Shown: positions 9,734 through 21,535, numbered from the stretch's first letter. The stretch: DNA of 64,000 bases from Chinchilla lanigera (GCF_000276665.1 NW_004955484.1:2566964-2630963); one strand, 5' to 3'. Made by a program: numbers and translations. The notes: generated by a model from the letters alone, not told the origin.

Positions 9734-10345
9734 GTGAGCTGGGCCGGGGAACCAATGGAGTATTCTGGGCATGCGCCTTTCGTGGTTCCCCTCCCCCCGA
9801 CGTTGCTGCATTCCGCCTCCGGGGGCGGGGAGACCCCGGGCCTGGGCTGGGGAGCTGGGCAAGGGCGACCTGGAGCTGTCAGACTTGGGCGGGCAAGGGG
9901 AGACTCGGTGACCGTTGGGGCGGGCACTGACAGGCTCACGGGGTTCCCCGAGGGCGTTTGCGGAGTGGGGTACGCTTGGGGACACAGAGGCAGACACTGT
10001 GTGCGCGTGAATGTTTATGGAGCCTTTCCACAGCCAGGGGGGCGAGCAAGTAGGTGTCCTGTTCCTAAGGCTGGGGTCGCGCTTGGCGACATCGGCAAGT
10101 TGCACAACTTCTCTGAGTCTGCTGCGTGGATTTAACTCTGCCTCACAAGATTTTGGGGTAGCAAAGTGCCCTTTTCAGCGCTTAAGCGGTTTAGTTGCTG
10201 GTGCTCTGCTAGGAGAAAATACCACGTGGTGGACAGGAGTGCACACTATAGGAATTGCTGGGGTTCGATTTTCAGCATTGTCCGCTAGTCAGTTTTCTCA
10301 CCTGTAGAGAGAAAGGTTCGTGCCTCCCTAGAGAGATGGGCATGA

Positions 10346-10446
10346 GAATTTTTTTTTTTTTTTTTTTTTTTTGGTACTGGGAATCGAACTCAGGACCTTG
10401 TGCTTGCCAGGCAGGGGCTTGTGACACTGAGCTATATCCTCGTCCC
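10346..10446 (-). mobile_element. ID-like SINE
   Basis: About 22 T, then 'ggtactgggaatcgaactca' and 'gacactgagctatatcctcg'. Confidence 0.85.
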
Positions 10447-10597
10447 GGGCACGAGAAGTTTATGAAGTCATACTATCAAAGTGTGTGGCATAGTGATGGG
10501 CACAGTTAAGCCTCGAAATGTTGGCACTTACTAAGGATTTTTACCATTTTTTTCTTTATTTTATTTTTTGGTTCATTGTTTTGTTTTTTGTTCATTC

Positions 10598-10737
10598 TTT
10601 CATGACAGAGTCTTACTAAGTAGGCTGGGCTGATTTTGAACTTGATGTGTATCCCAGGCTGGTCTCAATTCGAGATTGTCCTGCTTCAGCCTCTGTAGTG
10701 CTGGAATTGCAGGCATGTGTCATCAAACCCGATGCAT
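10598..10737 (-). mobile_element. B1 SINE, diverged
   Basis: 'catgacagagtcttactaag', two blocks, and 'gtgctggaattgcaggcatg'. Confidence 0.7.
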
Positions 10738-10749
10738 TTTACCATTTTT

Positions 10750-10866
10750 CTTTTCTTTTTTTTTTTTTTCTTTCTTTTTTTGGTTTTTTTCGGTACCAGG
10801 AATCAAACTCACGACCTCACGCTTGCCAGGCAGGCGCTGTGCCGCTGAGCTAAATCCCTAGCCCCC
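10750..10866 (-). mobile_element. ID-like SINE, near intact
   Basis: T-rich tract then 'cggtaccaggaatcaaactc', 'acgcttgccaggcaggcgct' and 'gctgagctaaatccctagcc'. Confidence 0.85.
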
Positions 10867-10925
10867 ACCATTTTTCTATACCTTGTCTTCTATATGCCAG
10901 GCCTGGTGCTAAGTGATTTTTTTTG

Positions 10926-10956
<31 letters not shown>

Positions 10957-11008
10957 CATGAAAAAACCACGTAAAGCAAGTAGGTTTTGTCCCATTATTC
11001 CAAAAGGG

Positions 11009-11110
11009 GGACAGTCCCTATTTGTCTGATCCTAAGTGACTTGGCTAAGGGCTACCATAATGTGGCAGACGGGATTAGGATTTGGAGACAAGGTCTGATC
11101 CCAGAGCTCC
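11009..11110 (+). mobile_element. MIR-like SINE relic
   Basis: 'ctaagtgacttggctaaggg' and 'ggattaggatttggagacaa' match the order of the MIR core ('agtaacttgcccaaggtc', 'gggattcgaacccag'). Very diverged. Confidence 0.45.
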
Positions 11111-11224
11111 TATTCAGCTCATTACACTACTTTGCCTCGAGTGAGGAGCTCAGAATTGTCGTGCAGCTGTTCTGCAGTGAATATCATGATTCCTTCCCCA
11201 GCACTTAGGGCAGTGTCTTGGTGA

Positions 11225-11340
11225 TTCTTTTCATTTATTCAAGAAGTAACTACTGAATACCTTCTGTGCACCAGACTTTTGTTCACTCATTTATTCAACA
11301 AAGATTTATTGAGCTCCTGGCAGTGCACACTAGTTGTCAG
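11225..11340 (-). mobile_element. L2-like LINE 3' end relic
   Basis: 'actcatttattcaacaaaga' and 'tttattgagctcctggcagt' are the reverse of the L2 3' end that reads 'ctcaataaatgtttgttgaa'. Confidence 0.5.
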
Positions 11341-12279
11341 TAGTTAAATTGGTTTACACCAAGGGAAACCTGGATTACTCCAAGTAGGTGGTGTGGTTTC
11401 TTCTTTCTAAAACCCCATCTTGTCTTTCCCCATAAAGATTAATGAATGGAGGAGTCGCCCACCAGTCTTCTCTGTGGTACCCTCTGGTAGGTAGCCCCGA
11501 TGGAGAATCTGACCAGCAGCTTTTGGATTAAGGGATCCGGAAGCAGTTTTCACTGTAAGCACCTGGTCTCTTCGAGGCCTGCCCTCCCAAAGGAGGTGGT
11601 GCACTCCTTGGGAAAAAGAGCCAGATTGCTGTTTATTGCTGTTGCCCTTCTTGTTAATTGCTTTTGTGGGGACTAGGACAGAACCAAATCATGTATCATG
11701 CATCTGAGCCTGCTACTTTGGAAGATGCTAATCTGCAAACCCTTTAATTCGCACACTTCTTTATAGAGATGTAATTGAGGAGGCCTGCAGAGAGGGCGCT
11801 GACACATATCCTAGGATGCTATGAAGTAGGAGCAAATAATTAAAACTAAACAGCAGTTGTCATAGTAAGAGAACAAAGTAAGTTGGGTAATTTAACTGCC
11901 TTGTGGGAGTTTCTGTTTTTCTGATTTTTCTATTTAGTTGAAAGGGTACATCTGTAGTGTGAATTAGCATGGATTTGTGGTTGAGCCTGGTGATGATTGG
12001 GAGGGATGGGAGCTCATTTTATTAACTATTTCAGTAACGTAGAAAGAGAAAGTTAAAACTCCTCATAGTTGCTTCCTGAAAAGGAAAGCCAGAACGATAA
12101 ACTTTTCAAGATACTTCACAGCTTTAAAAAATAGTTTAAAAGACCAAAGATTTTAGATTTTTCAGAGGAAAATCCTAGTCTGAAAGATGAAACTTACGAC
12201 AGAGTTTACATAAGTGTAACTTACTTTATAAAACAGTGCCTTCAGATACTTCTCTTGCTGATTAATGATAAAGAATGTA

Positions 12280-12358
12280 GGCCAGGGATACAGCTCGGTG
12301 GCACAGCGCCTGCCTGGCAAGTGCAAGGTCCTGAGTTGGAGTCCTGGTCCAGTCCATC
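12280..12358 (+). mobile_element. ID-like SINE
   Basis: 'ggccagggatacagctcggt', 'gcctgcctggcaagtgcaag', and a shortened 3' end without an A tail. Confidence 0.8.
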
Positions 12359-12550
12359 CTTCAAATAGCCAGTGATTTTGTTTTTTCAAGTCCAGGTTGG
12401 TTGAGGAATTGTTAATGTACTGTGAAATCTATTTGCTAGTGTGATAAATGCGTGTAGTCATGTAACCACCACCACCTGGAGTATCATTGATGTTGACCTT
12501 GATCCCCTGATTGAGGTAGTATTTGTCAGGTTTCTCTACTGTTCTTTTTG

Positions 12551-12724
12551 CCCTTTTTCTGTTTTTTGTTTGTGGTTTTTTTGTTTTGTTTTGTTTTGTT
12601 TTTGAGACAGGGTCTCACTATGCAGTTCAGGCTGGCTTTGAACTCATTTTGTAGCCCAGGCTGGCCTTGAACTCAGCATCCTTCTGCCTCAGCCTCCCAA
12701 GTACTGGGATTAAAGGAGTGTACC
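12551..12724 (-). mobile_element. B1 SINE, full length
   Basis: A TTTTG run tail, 'gagacagggtctcactatgc', both blocks, 'cctcagcctcccaagtactg'. Confidence 0.9.
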
Positions 12725-13026
12725 TTTTGCCCTCTTTCTGTACTGTGTTCTTTGGAAGGTAGTCTCTAGATGTAGCCATTGGTTAGGTAGTAGGGAGTTA
12801 ATATCCTAAAGGTATTTATTCAGTCATTTTTTTTAGATCTGTATGAACTCATAGATATTTATTTTTCTTTTTTTCATAGTTATTTATTTTATACTTTGGA
12901 ATATAATCCAATATTACTTAATTTTATTACCCAAATTATTCCACCTTTCACCATTGGGAGCTATTGCCATTGGCTCTTGTGATCCTTTGACCTTTCCCCG
13001 TCATTGTGGTTTTGTTTTTACTTTCT

Positions 13027-13132
13027 TTTGTTTTGTTTTTTGTTTTTTGTATTTCTCCCAGTACCAGGAATCGAACTCACAACCTTGTGCTTGCCAGGCA
13101 GGTGCTGTGCCACTGAGCTAAATCCCCAGCCC
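13027..13132 (-). mobile_element. ID-like SINE, near intact
   Basis: 'cagtaccaggaatcgaactc', 'gtgcttgccaggcaggtgct', 'actgagctaaatccccagcc'. Confidence 0.9.
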
Positions 13133-13718
13133 CTGTTTTTACTTTCTGGTGCTATAAGATGCTCAGTTGTCATCTTATGCATTTCCTGACCCAGTCCAAT
13201 AATCAACCATTTCTCTAAGAAATCAAGACCTGGCACTAAAGCACATCTAATAGTAATTACTACTAGTATTACTGTACTACTATCAGTACTTCTAGGCACT
13301 CTCAGCTGACAGAGTAAGGACAGCTGCGTGTACTAATCCACATATCCATGCACACATCTGTAAATGCTTCCGTGTGGCATGTGTATCTATATTAAACTGA
13401 GCATGAAGTTGTGTTGGCATCTCCAGTTCTAATCCTTTGCCACATCACTGTGACCTCCTCTTCTTGCTTAGCAGTACCCTCCACTCCAGTGTGACAAACC
13501 CAACTCCAAGCATCCCTCTCCATTTATGCAGTTGTTCAGCTCCAGCGTACCTGTGCGGTGGTGTAGAGTTATCCTGAACTTAATAGAAAGCTGAATCATT
13601 TGCAAGAATATTGTCCCACATACAGTTCTTTGACCCTGCTTTTGCAGAGTCCATTCAGGTTTGCACCATTTTTTTCATCACTGCCTCTTTGATCAGGTCT
13701 TTATTCAACATGAGTGTG

Positions 13719-13795
13719 TCCCAGCTGAGGGCATGAGTGGTGACAGAGTGCCTCCTTAGCATGTGTGAGAGTCTGAGTTTAAGCCCTACCTCCAA
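13719..13795 (+). mobile_element. ID-like SINE, diverged
   Basis: 'tgagggcatgagtggtgaca', 'ctccttagcatgtgtgagag' and 'gtttaagccctacctcc' follow the ID order. Confidence 0.5.
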
Positions 13796-13879
13796 AAAAC
13801 AGCTGTCCAAAATCATTTGACATTTATGAAGTCAACAAATTGTAAGGGTTTTTGTAGCAGATTGCTTTTCTTCTGGTTG

Positions 13880-14083
13880 TTTTTTTTTTTTTCTTTGTAT
13901 GCAGGAGGATACTGGAGATTGAACCAAGGGCCTTTGCTCTGAGCTGCATTCACAGCCCTTTTTAAATTTTATTCATTTTGAGAGAGGATTTTGCTGAGGC
14001 CTAGGCTGGGCTTGAACTTGTGATCCTCCTGCCTTAGCTTCCCAGGGTGCTGAGTTTACAGGCATACACCACCACACCCACCT
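13880..14083 (-). mobile_element. B1-ID composite SINE
   Basis: T tract, ID part 'actggagattgaaccaaggg', linker, B1 part ending 'catacaccaccacacccacc'. Confidence 0.8.
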
Positions 14084-14135
14084 CTGTAGTTTATATGTTT
14101 GTGTGTGTGTATGTTTTATTTGTTTTTGTGTCTTG

Positions 14136-14290
14136 TCTTTTTTATTTTGTTTTGTTTTTTGAAACAGGGTCTTATATGTAGTCCAGGCTGACCTTGAACT
14201 TATTATGTGGCCCAGGCTGGCCTCAAATTTATGGTGATCCTCCTGTGTCAGCCTGCTGAGTACTGGGATTACAGACATCTGCCACCAAGT
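14136..14290 (-). mobile_element. B1 SINE
   Basis: 'gaaacagggtcttatatgta', two blocks, 'gcctgctgagtactgggatt'. Confidence 0.85.
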
Positions 14291-14415
14291 CATAGTCTTG
14301 TTTTTCTAAGGCATTCTTTCAATGACATTTTAATATATTTCTCCTTAAAACATTTTTCATTGTGGAATATAGCATACATGTGAGTGATCTTGATACTGTG
14401 TAAAGAATAATAATA

Positions 14416-14520
14416 TGGGCTGGGGATATAGCTCAGTGAAAGAGAATGTGCTTAGCATGCACAAGGTCCAGGGTTAGAGTCCCAGTACTCCCTCCTCAAA
14501 AAAAAAAAAAAAAAAAAGAA
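14416..14520 (+). mobile_element. ID-like SINE
   Basis: 'gggctggggatatagctcag', 'ggttagagtcccagtactcc' and a 19-A tail. Confidence 0.85.
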
Positions 14521-14772
14521 TAATTATAAGATGTACTAGGATGTTCCTTCCGTGCTGTTTAAAGTGTACACCCCACTGGTTTCTTTTGAAGCATGCATGC
14601 TGTCTTTTCCCCAGGACATTTCCTTCTCTAAAATTCATTAATGATTGCACTAAATTTTCGATTTATAATTTTCTTGCTTTTCTTTATACTTTTACTATAC
14701 ATATGTAAAATATAAATAGCTTTTTGTTGAATTCCTTTTTTTTAAAAAATTACTTATTTATTTATTTAGTCA

Positions 14773-14911
14773 TTTTGAGACAGTCTCACTATGCAGTTTA
14801 GGCCGGCTTTGAGCTCATTTTGTAGCCCAGGCTTGCCTCAAACTTGCAGAGATCTTCCTGCCTCAGCCTCCCAAGTGCTGGGATTACAGGCGTGTGCCAC
14901 CATGGCTGGTA
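14773..14911 (-). mobile_element. B1 SINE
   Basis: 'tgagacagtctcactatgca', two blocks, 'gtgtgccaccatggctgg'. Confidence 0.88.
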
Positions 14912-14924
14912 TTATTTTTATTTT

Positions 14925-15057
14925 TTTAAATTAGATTTTTTTAGTACATTTTAGAGATATGTAACAATCAGATTCATCATAGAGAATTTGTACATGTACA
15001 TGATTTAACTTTTTTTCCCCCTCCTTCCCCTCCCCTTCCTTCAACCAGCATTTTGTT
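14925..15057 (-). mobile_element. L1 3' end fragment (polypyrimidine on +)
   Basis: 'cagattcatcatagagaatt' and the run 'ttccccctccttcccctccc' mirror the + oriented L1 tail at 22703-23080. Confidence 0.55.
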
Positions 15058-15129
15058 TTATTCTGACTGTTCTTGACCACTTTGTCAGGGGAGTCCTGTG
15101 TTGTGAATTCTTCTGTGACTTGCTTTTCT

Positions 15130-15470
15130 TCTCCCACAATGTGTTTGAAATTTATTCATGTTGATTACCATGGTTGTAGTTTACTAGCTTTGCTGTCAAG
15201 GTAGTGTTCCATCATACGAATGTGCCATTGCTGATTATCTGTCACTGAACATTTGGGTTGTTTCCCATTTTTAGAGTTACAGATGATGATACTATGAAGA
15301 TAGTATTTATGTAGAAGTACTTATTGGGCTATAGGATGGGCATGTTCTTCAACCTTATTAGAAAATATTGTCCTTTTTCAAAGTAGTTAAATTTTGCACT
15401 CCTCACAGTAATGCTTAAATGGTTTCTGTTGGTTCATAGCCTTATCAGCACCTGATGTTCCTATATTAGA
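15130..15470 (-). mobile_element. Old L1 3' UTR fragment
   Basis: 'tgaacatttgggttgtttcc' and 'gatgatactatgaagatagt' are typical of L1M 3' UTRs on the opposite strand. Confidence 0.6.
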
Positions 15471-15590
15471 AATTTAGATTTCTTATCCTTTCAGCAGTAC
15501 TGAGCATCTACTGTATGCCAGGCACTGTGGAAACAGCAGCTAACAAAACAGACAAAATCAAAATTTCTGGCCCATGTTAAGTTCTTGTTC

Positions 15591-15687
15591 TTTTTTTTTT
15601 TTTTTTTTTTTGTAGTATCAGGAATGGAACTCAGGATCTTGCACTTGCCAGGCAGGCACTTGTGTCGCTGAGCTATATCCCTGGCCC
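15591..15687 (-). mobile_element. ID-like SINE with 15 bp target duplication
   Basis: Flanked by AAGTTCTTGTTCTTT at 15579-15593 and 15688-15702. The intact duplication marks an L1-driven, fairly recent insertion. Confidence 0.92.
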
Positions 15688-15803
15688 AAGTTCTTGTTCT
15701 TTAGTCAGTTGATTTTTCACCAATGTGCTACATATGAAATGGTCTAAAAATTTTGGATTTAATTTATATTTTCCTCATTACTGATGAAACAGTATTTTTA
15801 AAG

Positions 15804-15985
15804 CAGACATGGTGACACATACCTGTAACCCCAGCACTCTGGGCGGCTAAGGCAGGAGGACTGCAAGCTTGAGTTCATCTTGGGCAGTGTGCTGGCTTAG
15901 CAAGACTGTGTTTTAAAATAAAATTCAAAAAGGGCTGGGGATGTAACTCTGTGTGAAGGCCCTGGGTTCAGGCCACAGGTACTAA
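15804..15985 (+). mobile_element. B1-ID composite SINE
   Basis: B1 head 'cagacatggtgacacatacc', linker 'taaaataaaattcaaaaagg', ID part 'gctggggatgtaactctgtg'. Confidence 0.8.
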
Positions 15986-15992
15986 AAGGAAG

Positions 15993-16140
15993 TGAGCTGC
16001 GTGTGGTGCACACCTATAAACCCAGCACTCGGAAGGCTGAAGCAGGAGGATCACTGTGAGTTTGAGGCTAGCCTGGGCTACATAGTGAGTTCAAGGCCAG
16101 GCTGAACTACATAGCGAGACCCTGTCTCAAAAAAACAAAA
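15993..16140 (+). mobile_element. B1 SINE, full length
   Basis: 'gctgcgtgtggtgcacacct', both blocks, 'accctgtctcaaaaaaacaa'. Confidence 0.9.
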
Positions 16141-16215
16141 GTCTTGTGCTCTTTTTAATGTTGAGCTACTGCTTTCTTGTGGATTAAGAAGTATGTAAAC
16201 ATTTTTCTTGATTCT

Positions 16216-16329
16216 TTTTTTTTTGTTTTGTTTTTTTGTTTTTTTTTTTGGTTTTTCTCCGGAACCGAACTCACGACCTTGAGCTTGCCAGGCAGGCGCT
16301 TTTGCCGCTGAGCTAAATCCCCAGCCCCC
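16216..16329 (-). mobile_element. ID-like SINE with target duplication
   Basis: Flanked by ATTTTTCTTGATTCT at 16201-16215 and 16330-16344. The element has lost a few bases before 'ggaaccgaactcacgacctt'. Confidence 0.92.
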
Positions 16330-16662
16330 ATTTTTCTTGATTCTAATCCTGTATTGGTTACATGTTTATTTATTCTTTTTCCCTCTTTTTGTTACATATA
16401 TATGAAGTGTATTCTCCCGGTTTGTGGCTTGCCTTTTTTATGGCTTGTGATTTTTTTTTTCAGTCTCCTTGAGAAGAATGTCCATATCCTAGCTTCAGAT
16501 TCTCCAATATTTTCTTTTATTTCCCTGCTCCTTCAGATTTGGTAATGAGTTCTCTCTATGAAAAGTGTACTCTAGTAATCCGTGACTTTTAAGTCTCTGT
16601 ACTAGTGTAACTCTTCCAGAAAGATTAAGGCTGTTTTTTACTCTAATAAAAAACAAATCATT

Positions 16663-16780
16663 GGGCTGTGGGTGGTACACACAATGCAGTCGCAGCATTG
16701 AGGAGGCTGAGGCTGGAGGATCACTGTGAGTTCAAGGCCAGCCTGGGCTACATAGCAAGACCCTGTGTCAAAAAGCAAAT
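16663..16780 (+). mobile_element. B1 SINE, short form
   Basis: 'gggctgtgggtggtacacac', one block only, 'accctgtgtcaaaaagcaaa'. Confidence 0.8.
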
Positions 16781-17039
16781 CATTTACCTATTACATGGTA
16801 CTCCATAAATATGTACAATTTTTATGTTTTTATATGTCAGTTAAAAAATGAATTGAAAGAAAAGGAAGAAAACCCCCAAAACAAAATACACAACCAAATG
16901 AACTCAGCTAATTCTTTAGCTGAGAACAGTTAATAATCTGTACATTTTTCTGAAGCAATCAAGCCTCGATCCCTGGTTTTCTAATTTCCCTTAAGGTTCA
17001 TTTTGCAAACAATAGAGATGGAGGAACATAGCAGATCTA

Positions 17040-17221
17040 TTTTGAGGCAGGGTCTCACTATATAGTTCAGGTTGGCCTCCTAAGTGCTGGGATTACTGGT
17101 ATGTAACCCCACACATAGTTGTTTGTTTGTTTTTATGTAGTCCAGGCTGGCCTTAAACTCAGTATCTTCTTGCGTTAGCCTCCCAGATGCTAGGATCACA
17201 GATGTACACCATTAGGCTCAG
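17040..17221 (-). mobile_element. B1 SINE pair, both deleted internally
   Basis: One piece 'ggcagggtctcactatatag' to 'gtatgtaaccccacacatag', a TTTG spacer, then 'tgtagtccaggctggcctta' to 'accattaggctcagt'. Confidence 0.7.
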
Positions 17222-17344
17222 TTTTGGAAGTAACTATTAAGATACGAATGTGGGCAGTTATTTGTTTTCTAGGAAACAATGTGAAGATGCAGTGATGGAT
17301 GGGGAAGAGTGCACAGAGGCTGAGGGTTGGGCCTAGAGTGTCTG

Positions 17345-17470
17345 TGTCAGGATCCGGGAATGGCACCTTTCTGCCATGTGATTGTGGCTGACTTGCTTTC
17401 TTCCTAAGCTTTGGTTTCTTCACCCATAAAACAAGGCTAACACTAGTACCTACCTTGTGGGGCTCCCCAG
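17345..17470 (-). mobile_element. MIR-like SINE relic
   Basis: 'ggtttcttcacccataaaac' followed by 'ctagtacctaccttgtgggg' matches the minus-strand MIR core order. Confidence 0.45.
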
Positions 17471-18241
17471 GTTACCCCAGGATGATGGTTCCTTGGGAAG
17501 ATTCACAGTTGTATTCACAGTTATGATTTATTATAGTTAAAGGACATACAGCAAAAATCCCAGGACAAAGGCCATGAGGGTGAGGTGTGGAGAAAACCAG
17601 GCGCAGCTCCTCAGAGTCCTCTCCAGTGGAGACACGCAGGACGTGCTTGATTTCTACAGCATCAGCGTACACAACTTGTGTTAGGGAAGCTCATTAGGGA
17701 CCCAGTGCCCCAGGTGTTTTGGGGCCCTGTCACAGACCCAAGCCCCAGACTCGCAGAAGGAAAGCAGGTGGTGGTGTTGCTTGTCCACACCGGGGAAGTG
17801 CAGTGAGCCCCCTGCTGAGGCAGGGACTGGTGGGAACACTTCCAGAATCCAAGTCCTCGGATCTTAAAGCTGCTGTGAGCCACCCCTGAGAGGCCTCTTC
17901 GAGAGCAGCCTCAGGCCTCCTGTGCCTGCTTCTTCTGCCCACAGCTTGACAGAGTTCTTGTAGGGATTAAGTGAGAATGTCAAATGCTGGCATCTTGTGT
18001 TCTGAGTAACTAAAGGCAACAATACGCGATGTATTAACCATTGTTACCCTATTATATTGTTTTGAAATTTTGTTTTTTTCTTCTTTAAAAAAACAAAAAA
18101 AATTTTAAAAAATGAGAATGTCAGTGTATATCACTTAGCACAGTGGTCAGGATATGTTAAGCATATATTAATTTGTTATTATTATATTAGAAAACTGATC
18201 CCAGGGAACAACAAATATGGCCTCTCAGAACAGACTGATGA

Positions 18242-18328
18242 GTGCCAGGAATATAGTTCAGTGGCATAAGCGCCTGCCTGGCAATTGGAAAGTCCTGAGT
18301 TCGATTCCCGGTACCAAAAAAAAAAAAT
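18242..18328 (+). mobile_element. ID-like SINE with target duplication
   Basis: Flanked by AGACTGATGA at 18232-18241 and 18329-18338. A box 'ggaatatagttcagtggcat', B box 'gagttcgattcccggtacc'. Confidence 0.92.
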
Positions 18329-18369
18329 AGACTGATGAAACTGAGAGACCTTTTTTTTTTCTTAATTCT

Positions 18370-18540
18370 TGATTTTTTTTTTTTTTTTTTTTTTTATTTT
18401 TTTTTTTTTTTTTTTTTTTGGTGGTGCAGGCTAACCTTGAACTGACTGTATAGCTCAGGCTGGCTGTAAACTCATGGTGATCCTCCTGCCTCAGCCTCTC
18501 AAGTGCTGGGATTACAGGTGTGTGCCACCATGCCCAGTGA
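18370..18540 (-). mobile_element. B1 SINE with long T tract
   Basis: About 50 T with two interruptions, then 'ggctaaccttgaactgactg' and 'gtgtgtgccaccatgcccag'. Confidence 0.85.
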
Positions 18541-18561
18541 GAGGATTTTTTTAGAAGATAC

Positions 18562-18660
18562 CTCATTTACCTTATTTTACAGATGAGGAACCTGAGCTCC
18601 ACAAAGATGTGATGATTTATCCAGTCATCCCCAGTATGTGTCAGATTCATTTGGGAGGAG
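18562..18660 (+). mobile_element. MIR-like SINE relic
   Basis: 'ttattttacagatgaggaac' is the most recognisable MIR core phrase. Confidence 0.5.
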
Positions 18661-19375
18661 GTGAGAGTGCTCACATTTTAAAGGGGGAACTTCCCAAGCA
18701 GCACACATCTTGTTGAGTGTGTGAACAAGAGCCGTGACAGACAGTTTGTAGTAAGCGTTAGACAGGGATGGCTCAAAAACAGCTTTGGCAGCAGTATCTG
18801 TCTCTCTAATTTAAATAGAGATTGGATCTCATCATCTGAAATGGTCTGATCCTTTTTATATCAATGGGTTTCAGCTTGTGGCTTTAGTCTATGAAATCTG
18901 ATAATGCCTGCATTCAAGTCTGTGCTCAGGCCTGTGACAAGCTGATACCAGAGGAACTGACCCAGCTCTGATTTGCCTTGATTGGATGTTACTGCTTTGC
19001 ATCATGTGAAGGATGAGCAGGCAGGGTGCTTTTGTTTTGAACAGTCCTTTCTTATTCAGCTGGATTTGAAAGAGCAAGTGTTGATTTCTTCCCAAGTCTC
19101 TTCAATTAAACAGATTCTAGATTTTATTTTGTAGATAGCAAATCTTCTCTACCACAAGGCTTCCTTTGCATTTGAATCAGGGTAGAAAGATAACTCCTAT
19201 GAAGCTCTATGATGAATTGTCTGAGAGGTCAGCTTTCTAACAGAACCATTTGTGTTTGTGCTAAAATTTAATTGTAAATCCACAGCGGGTTTGTAACACA
19301 ATCTAAGTCTAGTGTGATTTGACAATTATAAAGTACAGTATTATAATTATCTGCTGTTTTTTAGGGATAAAAATG

Positions 19376-19510
19376 TTAGCCAGGCGTGGTGGCACACACC
19401 TGTAATCCCAGCACTCGGGAGGCCAAGGCAAGAGGATTGTCACAAGTTTGAGGCCAGCCTGGGCTACATAATGAGTTTGAGGGTAGTCTGAACTACACAG
19501 CTTATTTTAA
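19376..19510 (+). mobile_element. B1 SINE, 3' end lost
   Basis: 'agccaggcgtggtggcacac' head, two blocks, no A tail. Confidence 0.85.
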
Positions 19511-19514
19511 CAGC

Positions 19515-19990
19515 TGCTTTGAGCTATAATTCACATACCATACAATCTACCTGTTTAAAGCATACCAGAATTGGCTTTAATGTATTCACAGTGTGCGTCA
19601 TCATTGCAGTCGTTTTCAGAACAGGATCATCACTCAGTTCAAAACCCTATACCCTTTACTCAGCACCTGTTAGTCCCCTGGCCCCCCGCCTTAGGCAACA
19701 CTAACCACCTACTTTCTGCCTCTATAGATTTGCCTACTCTGGGCACTTTATGTACATGGATTCATATGACATGTAGATTTGTGACCTATTCCTTTCATTA
19801 GTTGTTTTCAAGATTCATCCATATTGTACCCTGTATCAGAGCTTCGTTTCTTTTTATAGTCAAATAGTGTTGTGTTATATGGACATGCTATATTTTATTC
19901 ATTCATCAATTGTTGGACATAGAGTTGTTTCCACTTTTGGAGTGTTATGAATAATGTTGCTCTGAAAATCTGTGTACACATTTTTGTGGT
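19515..19990 (-). mobile_element. Old L1 3' UTR fragment
   Basis: 'aattcacataccatacaatc', 'tctatagatttgcctactct', 'ttcatccatattgtaccctg' and 'cattcatcaattgttggaca' are an ordered run of L1M 3' text on the minus strand. Confidence 0.75.
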
Positions 19991-20133
19991 TGGTTTGTTT
20001 TTGAGATGGAGTCTCACTGTGTAGTCCAGGCTGTGTTTCTACTTCCTGTATAGCCCGGGGTGTTCTTGAACTTATGATCCTCCTGCCTCAGTCTCCCCAG
20101 TGCTAGGAGTGCTGGGATTGCAGATGTAGTTTC
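19991..20133 (-). mobile_element. B1 SINE
   Basis: 'tgagatggagtctcactgtg', 'atgatcctcctgcctcagtc', 'gtgctgggattgcagatgta'. Confidence 0.8.
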
Positions 20134-20940
20134 CTGTGTCCAACGAGCATAAGCTTTTAAAGACCCCTATGTCGCCTGCAGTAGTAGGTGCTTACTGAAT
20201 GCCTACCATGTCCTAACGAATTGATTTTACCCTCAAGGAAATTGCAATCTAGAGGAGGAGCTGTCTGAATAAACAGATACTACTGTAATATCATAAGTGC
20301 TGTGTAGAGAGAAGCCCTGGAAGCACAGAAAAGACACAGCTGACTCACGGTATATGTGTGTGAGAGGCTGATTCAGAAAACGTTTTTTACAAGAGTTTGC
20401 ACTGAATCCCGAAAGACAAGGAGTTGGCCAGATGCAGAGTGGCTAGAGAATGGCTTCTAGGGAGAGGAAGCCTCTGGTGTGAGGGTCGGGAGGTGTGGGA
20501 GAGGTGGCTGAGTTTGGAGGGCTGGAAGGAATTCAGACTAGAGAGTTGGGGATGGCTGGGGCTTTGGAACAGGTTGGGGAGAGGAGAGGTACACATGGGC
20601 TGTGGACAGGAGCAGCGGGAACAGCATAGAGGCCGGAAGTGTTCTCTGCTGTTATGCTAAGGATGTGATACTTAACACTGCAGACTGGGGAGAGAGGCAG
20701 GCTGGGGATGCAGGCAAGCAACCAGGCTCAGGGAGCAAGGCTGCTGGTAGTCTGGGGACCCAAGCAGGTGAGGCCTGACGAGGCCCAACGCAAGGCAGGG
20801 ATGGGAAAAATGGCCCCGTCAGGGAAGGACTAGGAAAGAGTGTCCAAAGTTAGGAGGAGCCCCAGAGGCCTAGCACAGAAGCCTGGGGTTTGAAGGAGTA
20901 CAGTGACATCTGATTCTGTCATAACCTCAAGTATAATAAC
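20134..20940. other. Unique intronic DNA with an L2-type relic
   Basis: An L2-like phrase ('gtgcttactgaatgcctacc') lies near 20190. The rest is purine-rich on + with no recognisable feature. Confidence 0.4.
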
Positions 20941-21167
20941 TACTAAACAGCACACATCTTAACGGTCCAAGAGGTTAATGGCACTTTTGCTGGATCTTTT
21001 TTTTTATTGTATGCCTGATAAGTAGTAGAAGTGGTATCTCCTCCCCAAGAGATGAGGGGGGTGAAAAAAAAGATTTGAGATGTGTTATGTGTGTGTACCA
21101 ACTCTCCAATGAATGTAATCATTGTGTACTGCAAACTTGTACTCATAAATATGAAAATTAAAAAAAA

Positions 21168-21232
21168 GATGTGATACCCATACTGAAGATCAAACCCAGG
21201 GGCACTGTACCACTGAGCTACACCCCTAGACC
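21168..21232 (-). mobile_element. ID-like SINE, 5' part only
   Basis: 'gatcaaacccaggggcactg' and 'accactgagctacaccccta'. Confidence 0.65.
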
Positions 21233-21261
21233 TATTTCTGTTTTCTTTATTTATATGTTTA

Positions 21262-21408
21262 GTTAGTTTTTTGAGACAGGGTCTGACTACGTAGTTCAGG
21301 CTGGCCTTGAAGTCTTTGTGTAGCCCACACTGGCCTTGAACTTGTGGTGATCCTCCTGCCTCAGCCTCCCGAGTGCTGGCATTACAGACGCGCACCACCA
21401 CACATGGC
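21262..21408 (-). mobile_element. B1 SINE
   Basis: 'tgagacagggtctgactacg', two blocks, 'gcctcccgagtgctggcatt'. Confidence 0.9.
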
Positions 21409-21410
21409 AC

Positions 21411-21535
21411 CTTTTTATCTTTTATTTTGAGACAGAGTCTTGCTAAATTGCCTGGGCTGGCTTCAAACTTGCCATCCTTCTGCTTCAGCTCCTAAATAGC
21501 TGAAATTGGAGGTGTATGCCATCACACCCAGCTAA
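21411..21535 (-). mobile_element. B1 SINE, short form
   Basis: 'gagacagagtcttgctaaat' to 'gtatgccatcacacccagct'. Directly abuts the previous copy. Confidence 0.8.

Noticed and set aside
9379..9939. A 186-codon minus-strand open frame in the same island
   Set aside because: Pro/Ser-rich translation typical of antisense GC-rich DNA, with no domain and no sign of ZNRF1 coding sequence.
9449..10135. A 228-codon + strand open frame across the CpG island
   Set aside because: It overlaps WDR59 exon 1 in a different frame and runs through its splice donor. Stop codons are rare in GC-rich DNA, and the translation resembles no family I know.
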